A stretch of DNA of 63,299 nucleotides from Sphingomonas hengshuiensis (lineage in GTDB: Bacteria; Pseudomonadota; Alphaproteobacteria; Sphingomonadales; Sphingomonadaceae): assembly GCA_003240755.1 (NCBI GenBank), contig QFNF01000025.1:1-63299 (forward strand). Reading direction: 5' to 3'. The notes beneath the pieces are model-generated. The model was not told the origin of the DNA. It made no database searches and saw only the letters and a list, made by a program, of their open reading frames with translations. Position numbers and translations under genes: made by a program. This document shows, one piece after another, positions 41,756-49,855 of the stretch (the stretch's first letter is position 1; each line of letters starts with the position of its first letter).

Positions 41756-43664
41756 AGACCCCCTGCGCCATCGCCCGGCTGACCCCCGGCGCCTTCTGCA
41801 GATCCTCGAGGCTGGCGTTGCGCACTGCCCGCGCCGTACCGAAGTGCATCAGCAGCGCCTTCTTGCGCGCCGGGCCGATGCCCGGCACGTCGTCCAGCGG
41901 GCTGGCACCGATCGCCTTCGACCGTTTGTCGCGATGCGCGCCGATGACGAAGCGATGGACCTCGTCGCGCAGCCGCTGGAGATAGAACAGCACCGGCGAA
42001 TTGACCGGCAGCGTCAGCTCGCGCCCGTCCATCAGGTGGAACACCTCGCGCCCGTCGCGCCCGTGATGCGGCCCCTTCGCCACGCCGACCATGCAGACAT
42101 CCTCGATGCCCAGATCCTCCAGCACCGCCTTTGCCGCGCTCAACTGCCCCTTGCCGCCGTCGATCAGGACAAGGTCGGGCCAGCCATTGCCGTCGCGGTC
42201 GACCTCGCGGTCGGGGTTCTCCTCCTGCGCCCGGGCGAAACGACGGGTCAGCACCTCGCGCATCATCGCGAAGTCGTCGTTGGTCTGCGCCTGCTTGATG
42301 TTGAACTTGCGATACTGGCCCTTGCGGAACCCCTCCGGACCGGCGACGACCATCGCCCCCAGCGCGTTCGTCCCCTGGATATGGCTGTTGTCATAGACCT
42401 CGATCCGGTTCGGCGGCCCTTCCAGCTCGAACAGCTCGGCCACCTCGCGCAGCAGCTTTGCCTGCGTCGTGGACTCGGCGTTGCGCCGCTCCAGCGCTTC
42501 CTCCGCATTGCGCTTCGCCTGGTCGAGCAGGCGGCGGCGCACCCCGCGCTGCGGCACCGACAACGCGACCTTGAACCCGGCGCGCTCGGCCATCGCCTCG
42601 GCCAGTACCGGCCCTTCGACCAGTTCGCGGTCGACAAGGACGTTGCGCGGTGGCGGCACCTCCTCGTAGAACTGCATCAGGAACGCCGACATCACCTCGT
42701 CCTCGGGCACGTCGTTGGTGTGGGCGGGAAAGAAGCTGCGATGGCCCCAGTTCTGGCCCCCGCGGATGAAGAACGCCTGGATGCCGATCGTCCCCTCGCG
42801 ACACGCCATGGCAAAGATATCGGCGTCGCCGACGCCATCGGCGTTGATCGCCTGGCTCCCCTGGATGAAGGTCAGCGCCTTCAGCCGGTCGCGCAGCACC
42901 GCGGCCAGTTCGAAGTCCATCGCCTCCGCCGCAGCCTGCATCTGCACGCCCAGCTTCGCCTGCACCCTGGTCGACCTGCCCGCAAGGAAGTCCTTCGCGT
43001 CGGAAATCAGCTCGGCATAGGCGGGCGGGTCGATGCGGCCGACGCACGGCGCCGAACAACGCTTGATCTGGTACAGCAGGCATGGCCGATCGCGCGTCTT
43101 GAAGAAGCCATCGGTGCACGAGCGCAGCAGGAACAGCTTCTGCAGCGCGTTCAGCGTCTGCGTCACCGACCCGGCGCTGGCGAAGGGGCCGTAATATTCG
43201 CCCTTCGCCCGGCGTGCCCCGCGATGCTTCTGGATGCGCGGAAATTCGTGATCGGCGCGCAGCAGGATGAACGGGAAGCTCTTATCGTCGCGCAGCAGGA
43301 CGTTGTACGGCGGGCGGTAGCGCTTGATGAGCTGCGCCTCGAGCAGCAGCGCCTCCGCCTCGTTGTTGGTCGTGACGATCGTCATCGACCGGGTCTGCGA
43401 CACCATGCGCTGCAGCCGCCTGGTCAGGCGCGACACCTGCGTATAGTTGGCGACCCGGTTCCTGAGCGCGCGCGCCTTCCCGACATACAGCACCTCGCCG
43501 CGCGCATCCTGCATCCGGTACACGCCCGGCCGTGCGGGCAGCGTCGCCAGCACGTTGCGGATCGCGGCGACACCGGCGTCGAGATCCGGCGCATCCGACC
43601 CGCGCACGGTAAAGCTGGCCTTGTCCTCGTGGAAGCGATTGGGAGCGTTGGGGGTTTCCGACAT
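41733..43664 (-). CDS. uvrC: Excinuclease ABC subunit C
   Basis: 643 residues. The GIY-YIG nuclease domain is near residues 40-120 (ARPGVYRMQDARGEVLYVGKARALRNRV), followed by a Cys-containing segment CLLYQIKRCSAPCVGRI, the UVR motif region (AMDFELAAVLRDRLKAL), the RNase H-like C-terminal nuclease (VYDNSHIQGTNALGAMVV, VLIDGGKGQLSAA) and HhH repeats (LDDVPGIGPARKKALL). UvrC makes both incisions in nucleotide excision repair. Full length and intact. Downstream CcdA-like gene overlaps its end. Confidence 0.97.
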   Translation of the reverse strand: MSETPNAPNRFHEDKASFTVRGSDAPDLDAGVAAIRNVLATLPARPGVYRMQDARGEVLYVGKARALRNRVANYTQVSRLTRRLQRMVSQTRSMTIVTTNNEAEALLLEAQLIKRYRPPYNVLLRDDKSFPFILLRADHEFPRIQKHRGARRAKGEYYGPFASAGSVTQTLNALQKLFLLRSCTDGFFKTRDRPCLLYQIKRCSAPCVGRIDPPAYAELISDAKDFLAGRSTRVQAKLGVQMQAAAEAMDFELAAVLRDRLKALTFIQGSQAINADGVGDADIFAMACREGTIGIQAFFIRGGQNWGHRSFFPAHTNDVPEDEVMSAFLMQFYEEVPPPRNVLVDRELVEGPVLAEAMAERAGFKVALSVPQRGVRRRLLDQAKRNAEEALERRNAESTTQAKLLREVAELFELEGPPNRIEVYDNSHIQGTNALGAMVVAGPEGFRKGQYRKFNIKQAQTNDDFAMMREVLTRRFARAQEENPDREVDRDGNGWPDLVLIDGGKGQLSAAKAVLEDLGIEDVCMVGVAKGPHHGRDGREVFHLMDGRELTLPVNSPVLFYLQRLRDEVHRFVIGAHRDKRSKAIGASPLDDVPGIGPARKKALLMHFGTARAVRNASLEDLQKAPGVSRAMAQGVYDFFHAR

Positions 43665-43723
43665 CGGGTGCGATTTAGGAGATGGCGGGCGGTTGCGCCA
43701 GACGAAGACGAATGGAACCGCCC

Positions 43724-43831
43724 CCCCTTCGTCATCCCGCGCAGGCGGGGATCCATACGCGCAACGGTTGGGCTGCTTTCAGGAACGTCAGTGCATATGG
43801 ATTCCCGCCTGCGCGGAATGACGAATGGGGG
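43724..43831. repeat. REP-like inverted repeat pair
   Basis: Left arm CCTTCGTCATCCCGCGCAGGCGGG... and right arm ...CCCGCCTGCGCGGAATGACGAATGGGG face each other about 50 bases apart. The GTCATCCCGC/GCGG-AATGAC pattern relates it to the repeats at 20179 and 37052. It fills most of the gap between uvrC and the oxidoreductase gene. Confidence 0.7.
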
Positions 43832-43861
43832 CAGAGGGTCGCTCTGCTAAAGCGAAGGGCC

Positions 43862-44851
43862 CTACCCCGCCCGCGCCGCCGCGATGATCCGCAGCCCGCG
43901 CACGGCATCGGCCGGATCGACCGGTACGTCGCCCTGCCCCCGGATCGCGTCGCGCATCGCGCGGTAGAAGCCGCGCCAGTCGCCCGATTCCGACCGGACC
44001 GGCCGCGCGGCGCCCTCGCCATCGGTCAGCACGCCCCACAGGCCGTCGGGCTCGATGCCATAGCCGCTGTCGGTCGGCATGCCGCCGGCGCGCAGCACCG
44101 CCTCCTGCGGATCGATGCCATGCTTGATGAAGCTGCCCCGGGTCCCGTGCAGCGCGAAGCGCGGCCGCGGGGCGGCGACCAGCGACGCCGAACCGATCGT
44201 CACCCGGCGATTGCCATAGCGCAGGACGATCTCGAAATAATCGTCGACCCCGGCGGCGGGACGTTGCGTCATCACGTCGCCGGCCACCGCGTCGGGCATG
44301 CCGAACAGGCGGATCGCCTGATCGATCATATGCGGGCCGAGGTCGTTGAGCAGCCCGCTGCCCGGCCCGCCCTCCTCACGCCAGCCCGGCTTGATCGCCA
44401 GACGGAAACGGTCCCAGCGCAATTCGGCGAGCATCACCTCGCCCAGCGCATCCTCGCGCAGCAGCCGTTCGACGGTCAGGAAGTCGCTGTCCCAGCGGCG
44501 GTTGTGGAATATGCTGAGCAGCCGCCCGGTCCCCCGCGCCAGTTGGACCAGCGCGACCGCATCGGCATCGTCGGTGGCGAGCGGCTTGTCGACCACCACA
44601 TGACGTCCGGCGGCCAGCGCCGCCTGTGCCAGCGGGGCATGGCTGTCATTCGGGGTGGCGATGACGATCAGGTCGAGGCTGTCGTCGGCGATCAGCGCCG
44701 CCGGATCGGCATGGCGCACCGCGCCGGGAAAGCGATCGGTCGGGCGCGAGGTGGCGATCGCCGCCAGTTCCATCCCCTCGACGGTCGCGACCAGCGGCGC
44801 GTGGAACGACGCGCCGGCCAGGCCGAACCCGATCAGGCCGACGCGCACCAT
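43862..44851 (-). CDS. Gfo/Idh/MocA family oxidoreductase
   Basis: 329 residues from ATG 44851. A Rossmann fold (MVRVGLIGFGLAGASFHAPLV), DLIVIATPNDSHAPLAQAALAAGRHVVVDKPLA with the conserved DKP (usual EKP lysine motif), then LLNDLGPHMIDQAIRLFG in the C-terminal domain. NAD(P)-dependent sugar or cyclitol dehydrogenase; substrate unknown. The gene for a small secreted protein lies directly upstream with a one-base gap, so both share a transcript. Confidence 0.9.
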   Translation of the reverse strand: MVRVGLIGFGLAGASFHAPLVATVEGMELAAIATSRPTDRFPGAVRHADPAALIADDSLDLIVIATPNDSHAPLAQAALAAGRHVVVDKPLATDDADAVALVQLARGTGRLLSIFHNRRWDSDFLTVERLLREDALGEVMLAELRWDRFRLAIKPGWREEGGPGSGLLNDLGPHMIDQAIRLFGMPDAVAGDVMTQRPAAGVDDYFEIVLRYGNRRVTIGSASLVAAPRPRFALHGTRGSFIKHGIDPQEAVLRAGGMPTDSGYGIEPDGLWGVLTDGEGAARPVRSESGDWRGFYRAMRDAIRGQGDVPVDPADAVRGLRIIAAARAG

Positions 44852-44852
44852 G

Positions 44853-45155
44853 TCAGTGCAGCTTCGCCAGCTCGGCCGAAACCCTTGCGACCTGATCGTC
44901 GGTGATCCGGCCATTGGCATAGGGCTGGACCTGCTTCAGGCTCATGCCCTTGAACATCGCATAGGATTCATGGGCGAGCATGCCGGGAAAGGTCGCGTCG
45001 AGGATCGCCTTGCCCTTCGGGTCGGCGGCGATGGTTTCGATGCTGCTGTCGATGGTCAGCTTCGCAGCGGGCGCGGGCGCCGGTGCCGGAGCGGTCTGGG
45101 CCGATACGGCCAGCGGCGTCGCGATCAGCGTAGCGGCGGTCAACAGGAACTTCAT
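44853..45155 (-). CDS. Small secreted protein, function unknown
   Basis: 100 residues with a signal peptide (MKFLLTAATLIATPLAVSAQ), an Ala/Pro linker, then a helical domain: LTIDSSIETIAADPKGKAILDATFPGMLAHESYAMFKGMSLKQVQPYANGRITDDQVARVSAELAKLH. The tail looks like an all-helical domain seen in alphaproteobacterial periplasmic proteins of unknown role. ATG 45155 gives the clean signal peptide. Confidence 0.75.
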   Translation of the reverse strand: MKFLLTAATLIATPLAVSAQTAPAPAPAPAAKLTIDSSIETIAADPKGKAILDATFPGMLAHESYAMFKGMSLKQVQPYANGRITDDQVARVSAELAKLH

Positions 45156-45272
45156 GACGATCCCTCCATGGGCTTGCATGCCCTGCGCGGGGGTTTAGCG
45201 CCCCGTCCGTCGTCCGCCAAGCGGGCCGCCGACACCGGCGCGCGCTCCGGCCTGCCCCGCAGGGCGACCGGA

Positions 45273-45593
45273 TCATCCCTGCGCGAACAGCTTGGTTCCG
45301 ACGACGCCGATCACGATCAGCACCATGAACCCCGCCTGCACCGGCGCGATCCGTTCCCCGAACAGCATCGCGCCGCCGATGATGACACCGACCGCGCCCA
45401 GCCCCGTCCACACCGCATAGGCGGTGCCCGCCGGGATGCCGCGCATCGCCAGCGCGAGCAGCCCCATGTTCACGAACGACAGGGTGATCGGCACCGCAGA
45501 GGCAAGGAGCGTCCCCTGCACCGCCGCCCATTTCAGGCTCAACGCCCAGATGATCTCGCACACGACCGCAACCGCGAGAATGGCCCATGCCAT
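45273..45593 (-). CDS. SMR-family exporter (Gdx/SugE-like)
   Basis: 106 residues and four membrane helices. The conserved Glu of helix 1 lies in VVCEIIWALSLKWA; the Trp after it, together with AGTAYAVWTGLGAVG, is typical of the SugE/Gdx group rather than EmrE (which has GTT/MK). Gdx proteins export guanidinium as antiparallel dimers. Other SMR substrates remain possible. An 8-bp stem (GCACGGCC / GGCCGTGC) lies upstream at about 45635-45658, but no guanidine-riboswitch ACGR-loop signature is evident. Confidence 0.85.
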   Translation of the reverse strand: MAWAILAVAVVCEIIWALSLKWAAVQGTLLASAVPITLSFVNMGLLALAMRGIPAGTAYAVWTGLGAVGVIIGGAMLFGERIAPVQAGFMVLIVIGVVGTKLFAQG

Positions 45594-45666
45594 GTCGCTT
45601 TCTCCATTTGCGGGCTCGGCAAGGGGAATGGCACGGCCGGAAACCCGAAAGAGGCCGTGCGGAAGT

Positions 45667-46266
45667 TCAGTCCAGCGGCGGGCCGAACCGGTTCGGTCCG
45701 GGATCGCCCGGTCGGCACAGTTGGACGACCAGCACGACCAGCGCCACCAGATAGGCGACATTGTTGCCGAACAACAGCAGGAACGGTGCCATGTCGGCTG
45801 CTCCGCCCGGCCGCCCGACCTGGACAAGGGCCAACCAGAACGCGATCAGCCCGGTCGCAAGGAACGGCAGCGGCAACAGCCCCCACCACCCGCCCCGCCC
45901 GGCATCGTGCAACCGCCGCACCACCGATGCCGCCAGCAACAGGACCGACAGCACCGCGACAATCGCGATCATCGCCACGAACCAGCGCATCGGCTCCGTC
46001 AGCAGCGCGGGTGGGACCGGCCCGTCGATCTGCATCGAATAGTGCCCCGGTCCGGCGCCGATCATGGTGCGATCGGGATGCCTCGCGGCAAAGGTCGCCA
46101 TGTTGCGCGCGATGGCGCCGAACATCGGGACGCCCGCAACCATGCCGGCGATCATGTTGGCGACCATGACGCACGCCACCCACGGCCAGAACAGCCGTCG
46201 CGGCTCGCGACCGGACCACCGGGTCAGCCGCGAAAGCTGAAACCGCGGGGTCCGGTGCGGCGTCAT
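45667..46266 (-). CDS. DUF805-type membrane protein
   Basis: 199 residues starting at ATG 46266, which overlaps the end of atpF (TGATG). Four hydrophobic helices, with RRLHDAGRGGWWGLLPLPFLATG, the motif of DUF805, and VVQLCRPGDPGPNRFGPPLD, the typical C-terminal motif. Function of the family is unknown. Its coupling to the ATP synthase b gene is unusual and may be only convenience. Otherwise ordinary. Confidence 0.88.
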   Translation of the reverse strand: MTPHRTPRFQLSRLTRWSGREPRRLFWPWVACVMVANMIAGMVAGVPMFGAIARNMATFAARHPDRTMIGAGPGHYSMQIDGPVPPALLTEPMRWFVAMIAIVAVLSVLLLAASVVRRLHDAGRGGWWGLLPLPFLATGLIAFWLALVQVGRPGGAADMAPFLLLFGNNVAYLVALVVLVVQLCRPGDPGPNRFGPPLD

Positions 46267-46898
46267 CAATTCAGGCGGCTACCGCCAAGGCCGGCAATCG
46301 TCCGGTCGACCAGCACGCGATCGGCATCGCCCGACAGATGCGTCGCGATCAGCGTGCCGGCGGCCCTGGCGGCGGCATCGGCGGCGGTCGCGCGGACCTC
46401 GGCAATGGCGGCGCGTTCGGCGGCGGCGATCTTGTCGGTCGCCATCCGGGCGCGGCGCTGGGTCAGGTCGGCGGCATCGGCCTCCGCCTTGGCCAGCAGG
46501 CCCTGTGCTTCGGCCTCGGCATGGGCGACCATCTCGGCGGCCTGGGCCTCGATCCCGGCGATCTTCGACGTATATTCGTCGCGCAGCGCCTCGGCCTCGG
46601 CGCGGAGCGTCCGCGCCTCGTCGAGACGGGTACGGATCGCGGCGATCTGTCCGTCGAGCAGGCGGCCGATGACGGCGGGAACGCCCTTCACGACCAGCAC
46701 GATCAGGAAGATCAGCATCGCCGCGCTGACCCATGCCGTACCATCCAGACCGAGCGCGGTCGGATCCGGATGGTTGGCGCCGGTCACGCTGCCATGTTCG
46801 CTGCCGACGGCATCGCCGCCGGTGCGCGGCAGGCCTTCCTCGTGGATCGCTTCGTTCAGCGTGGGGCTGCCGTGCTGGTCGACAGTGGGATTAGCCAT
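46266..46898 (-). CDS. atpF: ATP synthase Fo subunit b
   Basis: 210 residues: a hydrophilic N-terminal extension of about 50 residues, then one membrane helix (AWVSAAMLIFLIVLVV) and a long Ala/Glu/Arg coiled coil (RTRLDEARTLRAEAEALRDEYTSKIAGIEAQAAEMVAHAEAEAQ). It forms one half of the peripheral stalk with b'. It overlaps the b' gene by eight bases. The N-terminal extension is longer than in many b subunits and could be a species feature. Confidence 0.92.
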   Translation of the reverse strand: MANPTVDQHGSPTLNEAIHEEGLPRTGGDAVGSEHGSVTGANHPDPTALGLDGTAWVSAAMLIFLIVLVVKGVPAVIGRLLDGQIAAIRTRLDEARTLRAEAEALRDEYTSKIAGIEAQAAEMVAHAEAEAQGLLAKAEADAADLTQRRARMATDKIAAAERAAIAEVRATAADAAARAAGTLIATHLSGDADRVLVDRTIAGLGGSRLN

Positions 46899-47382
46899 GG
46901 AGCACCGCCTTCACCGCGCCCTGCGCGTCCTGTTCGCTGACCTGCACGCCCGCGACACGGGCGACGATCGCCTGTGCGGCCTCGGCGGCGACCTGCTCGA
47001 CCTGTGCCAGCGCGGCGCTACGCTGCGCGGCGATGTCGGCTTCGGCCTGGGCGACACGCGCCTGCACCTCGGCATTGGCCGCGGCCAGCCGCTCGGCAGT
47101 GGCGGCGGCGCCCTTTGCGCGGGCCTCGGCCAGCAGCTTCTGCGCCGCTTCGCGGCTCGCATTTTCGCGGGTGCGCCATGCCGCTTCGGTCGCGTCGGCC
47201 TGGCTACGCGCCTGATCGGCGGCGGCGAGGTCGGCGGCGATGCCCTGGTCGCGCCGGTCGACCGTGCCCTGCACCCTGGGCACCATGCCGAGGCCCACGA
47301 CGAGGAACACGATGCCGAAGGTCAGCACCAGCCAGAAGACCTGCGACCCCCAGGTCGCGGCGAGCTGCTCGATTTGCGGCAT
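46891..47382 (-). CDS. ATP synthase Fo subunit b'
   Basis: 163 residues beginning MPQIEQLAATWGSQVFWLVLTFGIVFLVV with a single N-terminal membrane helix, then a coiled coil rich in Ala/Gln/Glu. This GSQVFWLVLTF pattern identifies subunit b' of alphaproteobacteria and cyanobacteria, encoded before b. The order atpB-E-b'-b confirms the assignment. Confidence 0.93.
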   Translation of the reverse strand: MPQIEQLAATWGSQVFWLVLTFGIVFLVVGLGMVPRVQGTVDRRDQGIAADLAAADQARSQADATEAAWRTRENASREAAQKLLAEARAKGAAATAERLAAANAEVQARVAQAEADIAAQRSAALAQVEQVAAEAAQAIVARVAGVQVSEQDAQGAVKAVLHG

Positions 47383-47494
47383 GATACGTCCCGTATTGGT
47401 CTGGTCGACCGGGCGCCATGCCCGGCCGAAACCGGCCCGTCAGGCGGACCGGCGGTCCGGCGCGGGGCATGTCCCCACGCCGGCATCGCGCATG

Positions 47495-47722
47495 TTACGC
47501 GACGAAGATCAGCAGCACCGCGACGACGAACGCCAGCAGGCCGAGCAGTTCGGCGGCGGCGAAGCCGATGAACATGTTGCCCTGCTGCCCGGCGGCGGCC
47601 GACGGGTTGCGCAGCGCGCCCTGCAGGAAGGCGGCGAAGACGTTGCCCACGCCCAGCGCGGCGAGGCCGGCACCGATGGCGGCGAGACCGGCGCCGAGGA
47701 ACTTGATGGCGTCTGCTTCCAT
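47495..47722 (-). CDS. atpE: ATP synthase Fo subunit c
   Basis: 75 residues, two helices with the glycine-rich first helix ([22 protein letters not shown]), polar loop RNPSA and second helix containing the proton-carrying Glu58 ([13 protein letters not shown]). The Glu is the ion-binding carboxylate. Typical alphaproteobacterial c subunit. Preceded and followed by Fo genes. Confidence 0.97.
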   Translation of the reverse strand: MEADAIKFLGAGLAAIGAGLAALGVGNVFAAFLQGALRNPSAAAGQQGNMFIGFAAAELLGLLAFVVAVLLIFVA

Positions 47723-47761
47723 GTCGAAAACTCCCTTGGAAAAATCTGTGTTCGGGTTGGA

Positions 47762-48547
47762 TCAGTGATGGTCGTGCAGATGCACGGCATCGTTGATGTA
47801 AAGCGAGGTCAGCAGCGCGAAGACATAGGCCTGCACGCCGGCGACCAGCATTTCGAGGGCCGATACGCCGACCATCAGCGCAAAGCTCGGCACGCTGACC
47901 AGCACGCCGATGCCCGCACCGGTCGCGGTCGAATTGATGATGAAGCCCGCCAGCACCTTGAGCAGGATGTGGCCTGCCGTCATCGCCACGAACAGTCGCA
48001 GCGCGAGGCTGAACGGGCGGACCATGAACGACACGAACTCGATCGGCGCGACCAGCAGCAGCACCGGGATCGGCGTGCCCTTCGGCGCGAACAGGCTGAA
48101 GAAGCGCAGGCCATGCTTGAACAGGCCGACGATCAGCACGATCGAGAAGCTGGCGATGGCAAGGACGCCGGTCACGGTGAAGTGGCTGGTGACGGTGAAC
48201 GGGTGGAGGCCGACCAGGCCGAAGGGCAGCAGGCCGACGACGTTCGCGAACAGGATGAACATGAACAGCGAGAAGACGTAGGGCAGGTACCGGCGCCCTT
48301 CATGTCCGATATTCGCGGCGAGCAGCTTGTCGATGAAGCCGGTGAAGCCCTCGACCGCCATCTGCCAGCGGCCCGGGATCGCCTGCTGCTTCATGCCGCC
48401 GATCATGAACACGAACAGCGCGACCGCCGCGACGATCATCCACAGCGCCGAATTGGTGAACGGCAGGACGTGATCGCCGAGCGGAATGTTGAAGATCGTC
48501 TGCACCTCGAACTGGTGCATCGGATCGATCTTGCCTGCCTGCGCCAC
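47762..48547 (-). CDS. atpB: ATP synthase Fo subunit a
   Basis: 261 residues from GTG 48547 (VAQAGKIDPMHQFEVQTIF...), preferred because the family begins with a short KIDPMHQF-type segment; an ATG at 48520 is the alternative. Five to six membrane helices; the essential Arg is in FVSFMVRPFSLALRLFVAMTAGH. It forms the two half-channels for protons next to the c ring. The c-subunit gene follows 39 bases downstream. Confidence 0.95.
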   Translation of the reverse strand: MAQAGKIDPMHQFEVQTIFNIPLGDHVLPFTNSALWMIVAAVALFVFMIGGMKQQAIPGRWQMAVEGFTGFIDKLLAANIGHEGRRYLPYVFSLFMFILFANVVGLLPFGLVGLHPFTVTSHFTVTGVLAIASFSIVLIVGLFKHGLRFFSLFAPKGTPIPVLLLVAPIEFVSFMVRPFSLALRLFVAMTAGHILLKVLAGFIINSTATGAGIGVLVSVPSFALMVGVSALEMLVAGVQAYVFALLTSLYINDAVHLHDHH

Positions 48548-48584
48548 GTCGCTTCGCCCCGATATGCCAAGGCGCCCAGGACAC

Positions 48585-48905
48585 TTAGTCCGGACGCCGG
48601 TTCGAAATCCTGATGATATTCCTGAACGCACTGACGATCCCGAGGGAGAGCAGCACGAGCAGGAGCCATGGCGAGGTGCCGAGCAGATAATCGAGCGTTC
48701 CCCCGATCACCGCCCCCCCGACCATCCCACCGATCAGTTCGGCCAGCACGCGATTGCCGAGGCGGTAGTTCTTCTCCCCCGCCTCGTCGCGCGCCTGGCC
48801 GGTCCGGATCGCCCCGTCCGTCCTTGCCCGTCGCAATCGCTCGTCGAGCGAGGTGATCCGGGCATCTTCGGGCAAGGGGTCTAGTCCGGGCTCGTTCTCC
48901 GCCAT
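48585..48905 (-). CDS. atpI: ATP synthase-associated protein AtpI
   Basis: 106 residues from ATG 48905; a GGAGG immediately precedes, and an ATG one codon upstream (48908) is the alternative. An acidic N terminus, then AELIGGMVGGAVIGGTLDYLLGTSPWLLLVLLSLGIVSAFRN with two membrane helices and the GGAVIGGTLDYLLGTSP pattern of AtpI. It may help assemble the c ring. First gene of the Fo operon here. Confidence 0.9.
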   Translation of the reverse strand: MAENEPGLDPLPEDARITSLDERLRRARTDGAIRTGQARDEAGEKNYRLGNRVLAELIGGMVGGAVIGGTLDYLLGTSPWLLLVLLSLGIVSAFRNIIRISNRRPD

Positions 48906-49046
48906 CATCCCCTCCACGACCAGTCGGTCGGGCCGGATATGCGCCGGATGGCGAGCCCGCCAAGGCAGGCGCGCTTTAGGAAGGTGACGGTTTCGAGTCA
49001 ACCATAGCGTTCGCGCGCAAAGCTTTCCGGAGGATGAACGGGGAGC

Positions 49047-49077
49047 GGCAATGGTAGGGACGAACTCTACCATTGCC
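49047..49077. other. Perfect 11-bp stem-loop overlapping a small ORF start
   Basis: GGCAATGGTAG (49047-49057) and CTACCATTGCC (49067-49077) pair perfectly around a 9-base loop. There is no T-run in either direction. The right arm includes the possible TTG start of the small ORF at 49073, so it could control that start, or be a protein-binding site upstream of the atp operon. Confidence 0.6.
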
Positions 49078-49255
49078 GCCGACTTCCACCGATCCGGATT
49101 CGCGCTACACCGATCTCGCGGTCGACATATCGGCCGCGGAAGAGGTGATCGAACTGGATAACGATACCGCAACCGTCATCATCGGCGTAACTATGCTGAT
49201 GGTGGCTTTCGCGACCTTGGTGCTCAAAATCATCGAGGTTGCCCGCTCGAAGTAG
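49073..49255 (+). CDS. Candidate small membrane protein
   Basis: 60 residues from TTG 49073. The predicted product has an acidic N terminus (DPDSRYTDLAVDISAAEEVIELDNDT) and one hydrophobic helix (ATVIIGVTMLMVAFATLVLKIIEVARSK). Relative to the surroundings it is less G+C rich. No ATG start is available in frame because a TAG lies at 49055-49057. Either a real small protein with a weak start or a decayed remnant. Evidence is limited to composition and predicted topology. Confidence 0.35.
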   Translation: MPPTSTDPDSRYTDLAVDISAAEEVIELDNDTATVIIGVTMLMVAFATLVLKIIEVARSK

Positions 49256-49274
49256 CGGCGGGACGGGGTCGGCC

Positions 49275-49658
49275 TCACACGCAGCGCGGGTCGCGCTCCG
49301 GCGGGCCGTTGCCCCGCGTCTCCCAGCTACCGCCCGGCGTCCTGTACTTCTCGCCCGGCTTGGTCTGCGCGATCAGGTTGCAGCCCGATACGAACGCGAA
49401 CTGTTCGACCGTCGCGCCCGACTGCGCGCCGCGGGTATAGGCCGCCTTGCGCTGGATGTTGATGTTGGCGACCAGCGCGCGCAGTTCGGCCGTGCCGCCG
49501 CCCACGACGCCCAGATAGCCGTCGGGCTGTTCGCCGACCTGCCCCGCGGCGCGCGCCGCCTGATAGGCCGGATCGCGCTGCGCCCATGCGGTGCCGGCAA
49601 GCCCCGCGACCGCGACGAAGGCGGCTGCGGCAAGGCCGTATTTGACGTAAGCGTGCAT
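49275..49658 (-). CDS. ydbL: YdbL family (DUF1318) secreted protein
   Basis: 127 residues with a signal peptide (MHAYVKYGLAAAAFVAVAGLAGTAWA). The mature part has RDPAYQAARAAGQVGEQPDGYLGVVGG, ANINIQRKAAYTRGAQSGATVEQFAFVSGCNLIAQTKPGEKYRTPGGSW, matching DUF1318/YdbL. In E. coli ydbL is in an operon with ydbH and ynbE. Here it follows ynbE by two bases, the same gene order. Confidence 0.88.
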   Translation of the reverse strand: MHAYVKYGLAAAAFVAVAGLAGTAWAQRDPAYQAARAAGQVGEQPDGYLGVVGGGTAELRALVANINIQRKAAYTRGAQSGATVEQFAFVSGCNLIAQTKPGEKYRTPGGSWETRGNGPPERDPRCV

Positions 49659-49660
49659 GG

Positions 49661-49855
49661 TCAGAATATCCCCGGATTGTCCTGGATGAGGGTCTTCGCC
49701 TCGCCATCGAGACGATACACCACTTCCTGCGTGATGTTGATGTTCAGGTTGATGACGATCGGCTTGTCGGGCGCCGCCACGTTGACGCACCCGCCCGCAA
49801 GACACGCGGTTCCGCCGATCATCAGGGCTTTGAGCATCGTCACGCTGTCGGTCAT
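49661..49855 (-). CDS. ynbE: YnbE-like lipoprotein
   Basis: 64 residues with a lipobox (LAGGC, Cys about 23) and a short mature part KPIVINLNINITQEVVYRLDGEA. This NINITQEVVYRLD segment is the YnbE signature. Starts within the stop of ydbH (ATGA). In enterobacteria YnbE forms an outer-membrane partner for the AsmA-like protein YdbH in inner-to-outer membrane lipid traffic. An internal ATG at 49837 is an alternative. Confidence 0.87.
   Translation of the reverse strand: MTDSVTMLKALMIGGTACLAGGCVNVAAPDKPIVINLNINITQEVVYRLDGEAKTLIQDNPGIF

Noticed and set aside
45594..45666. Guanidine riboswitch upstream of the SMR gene
   Set aside because: One 8-bp stem is present but the ACGR loops of guanidine-II and the conserved ykkC sequences are not.
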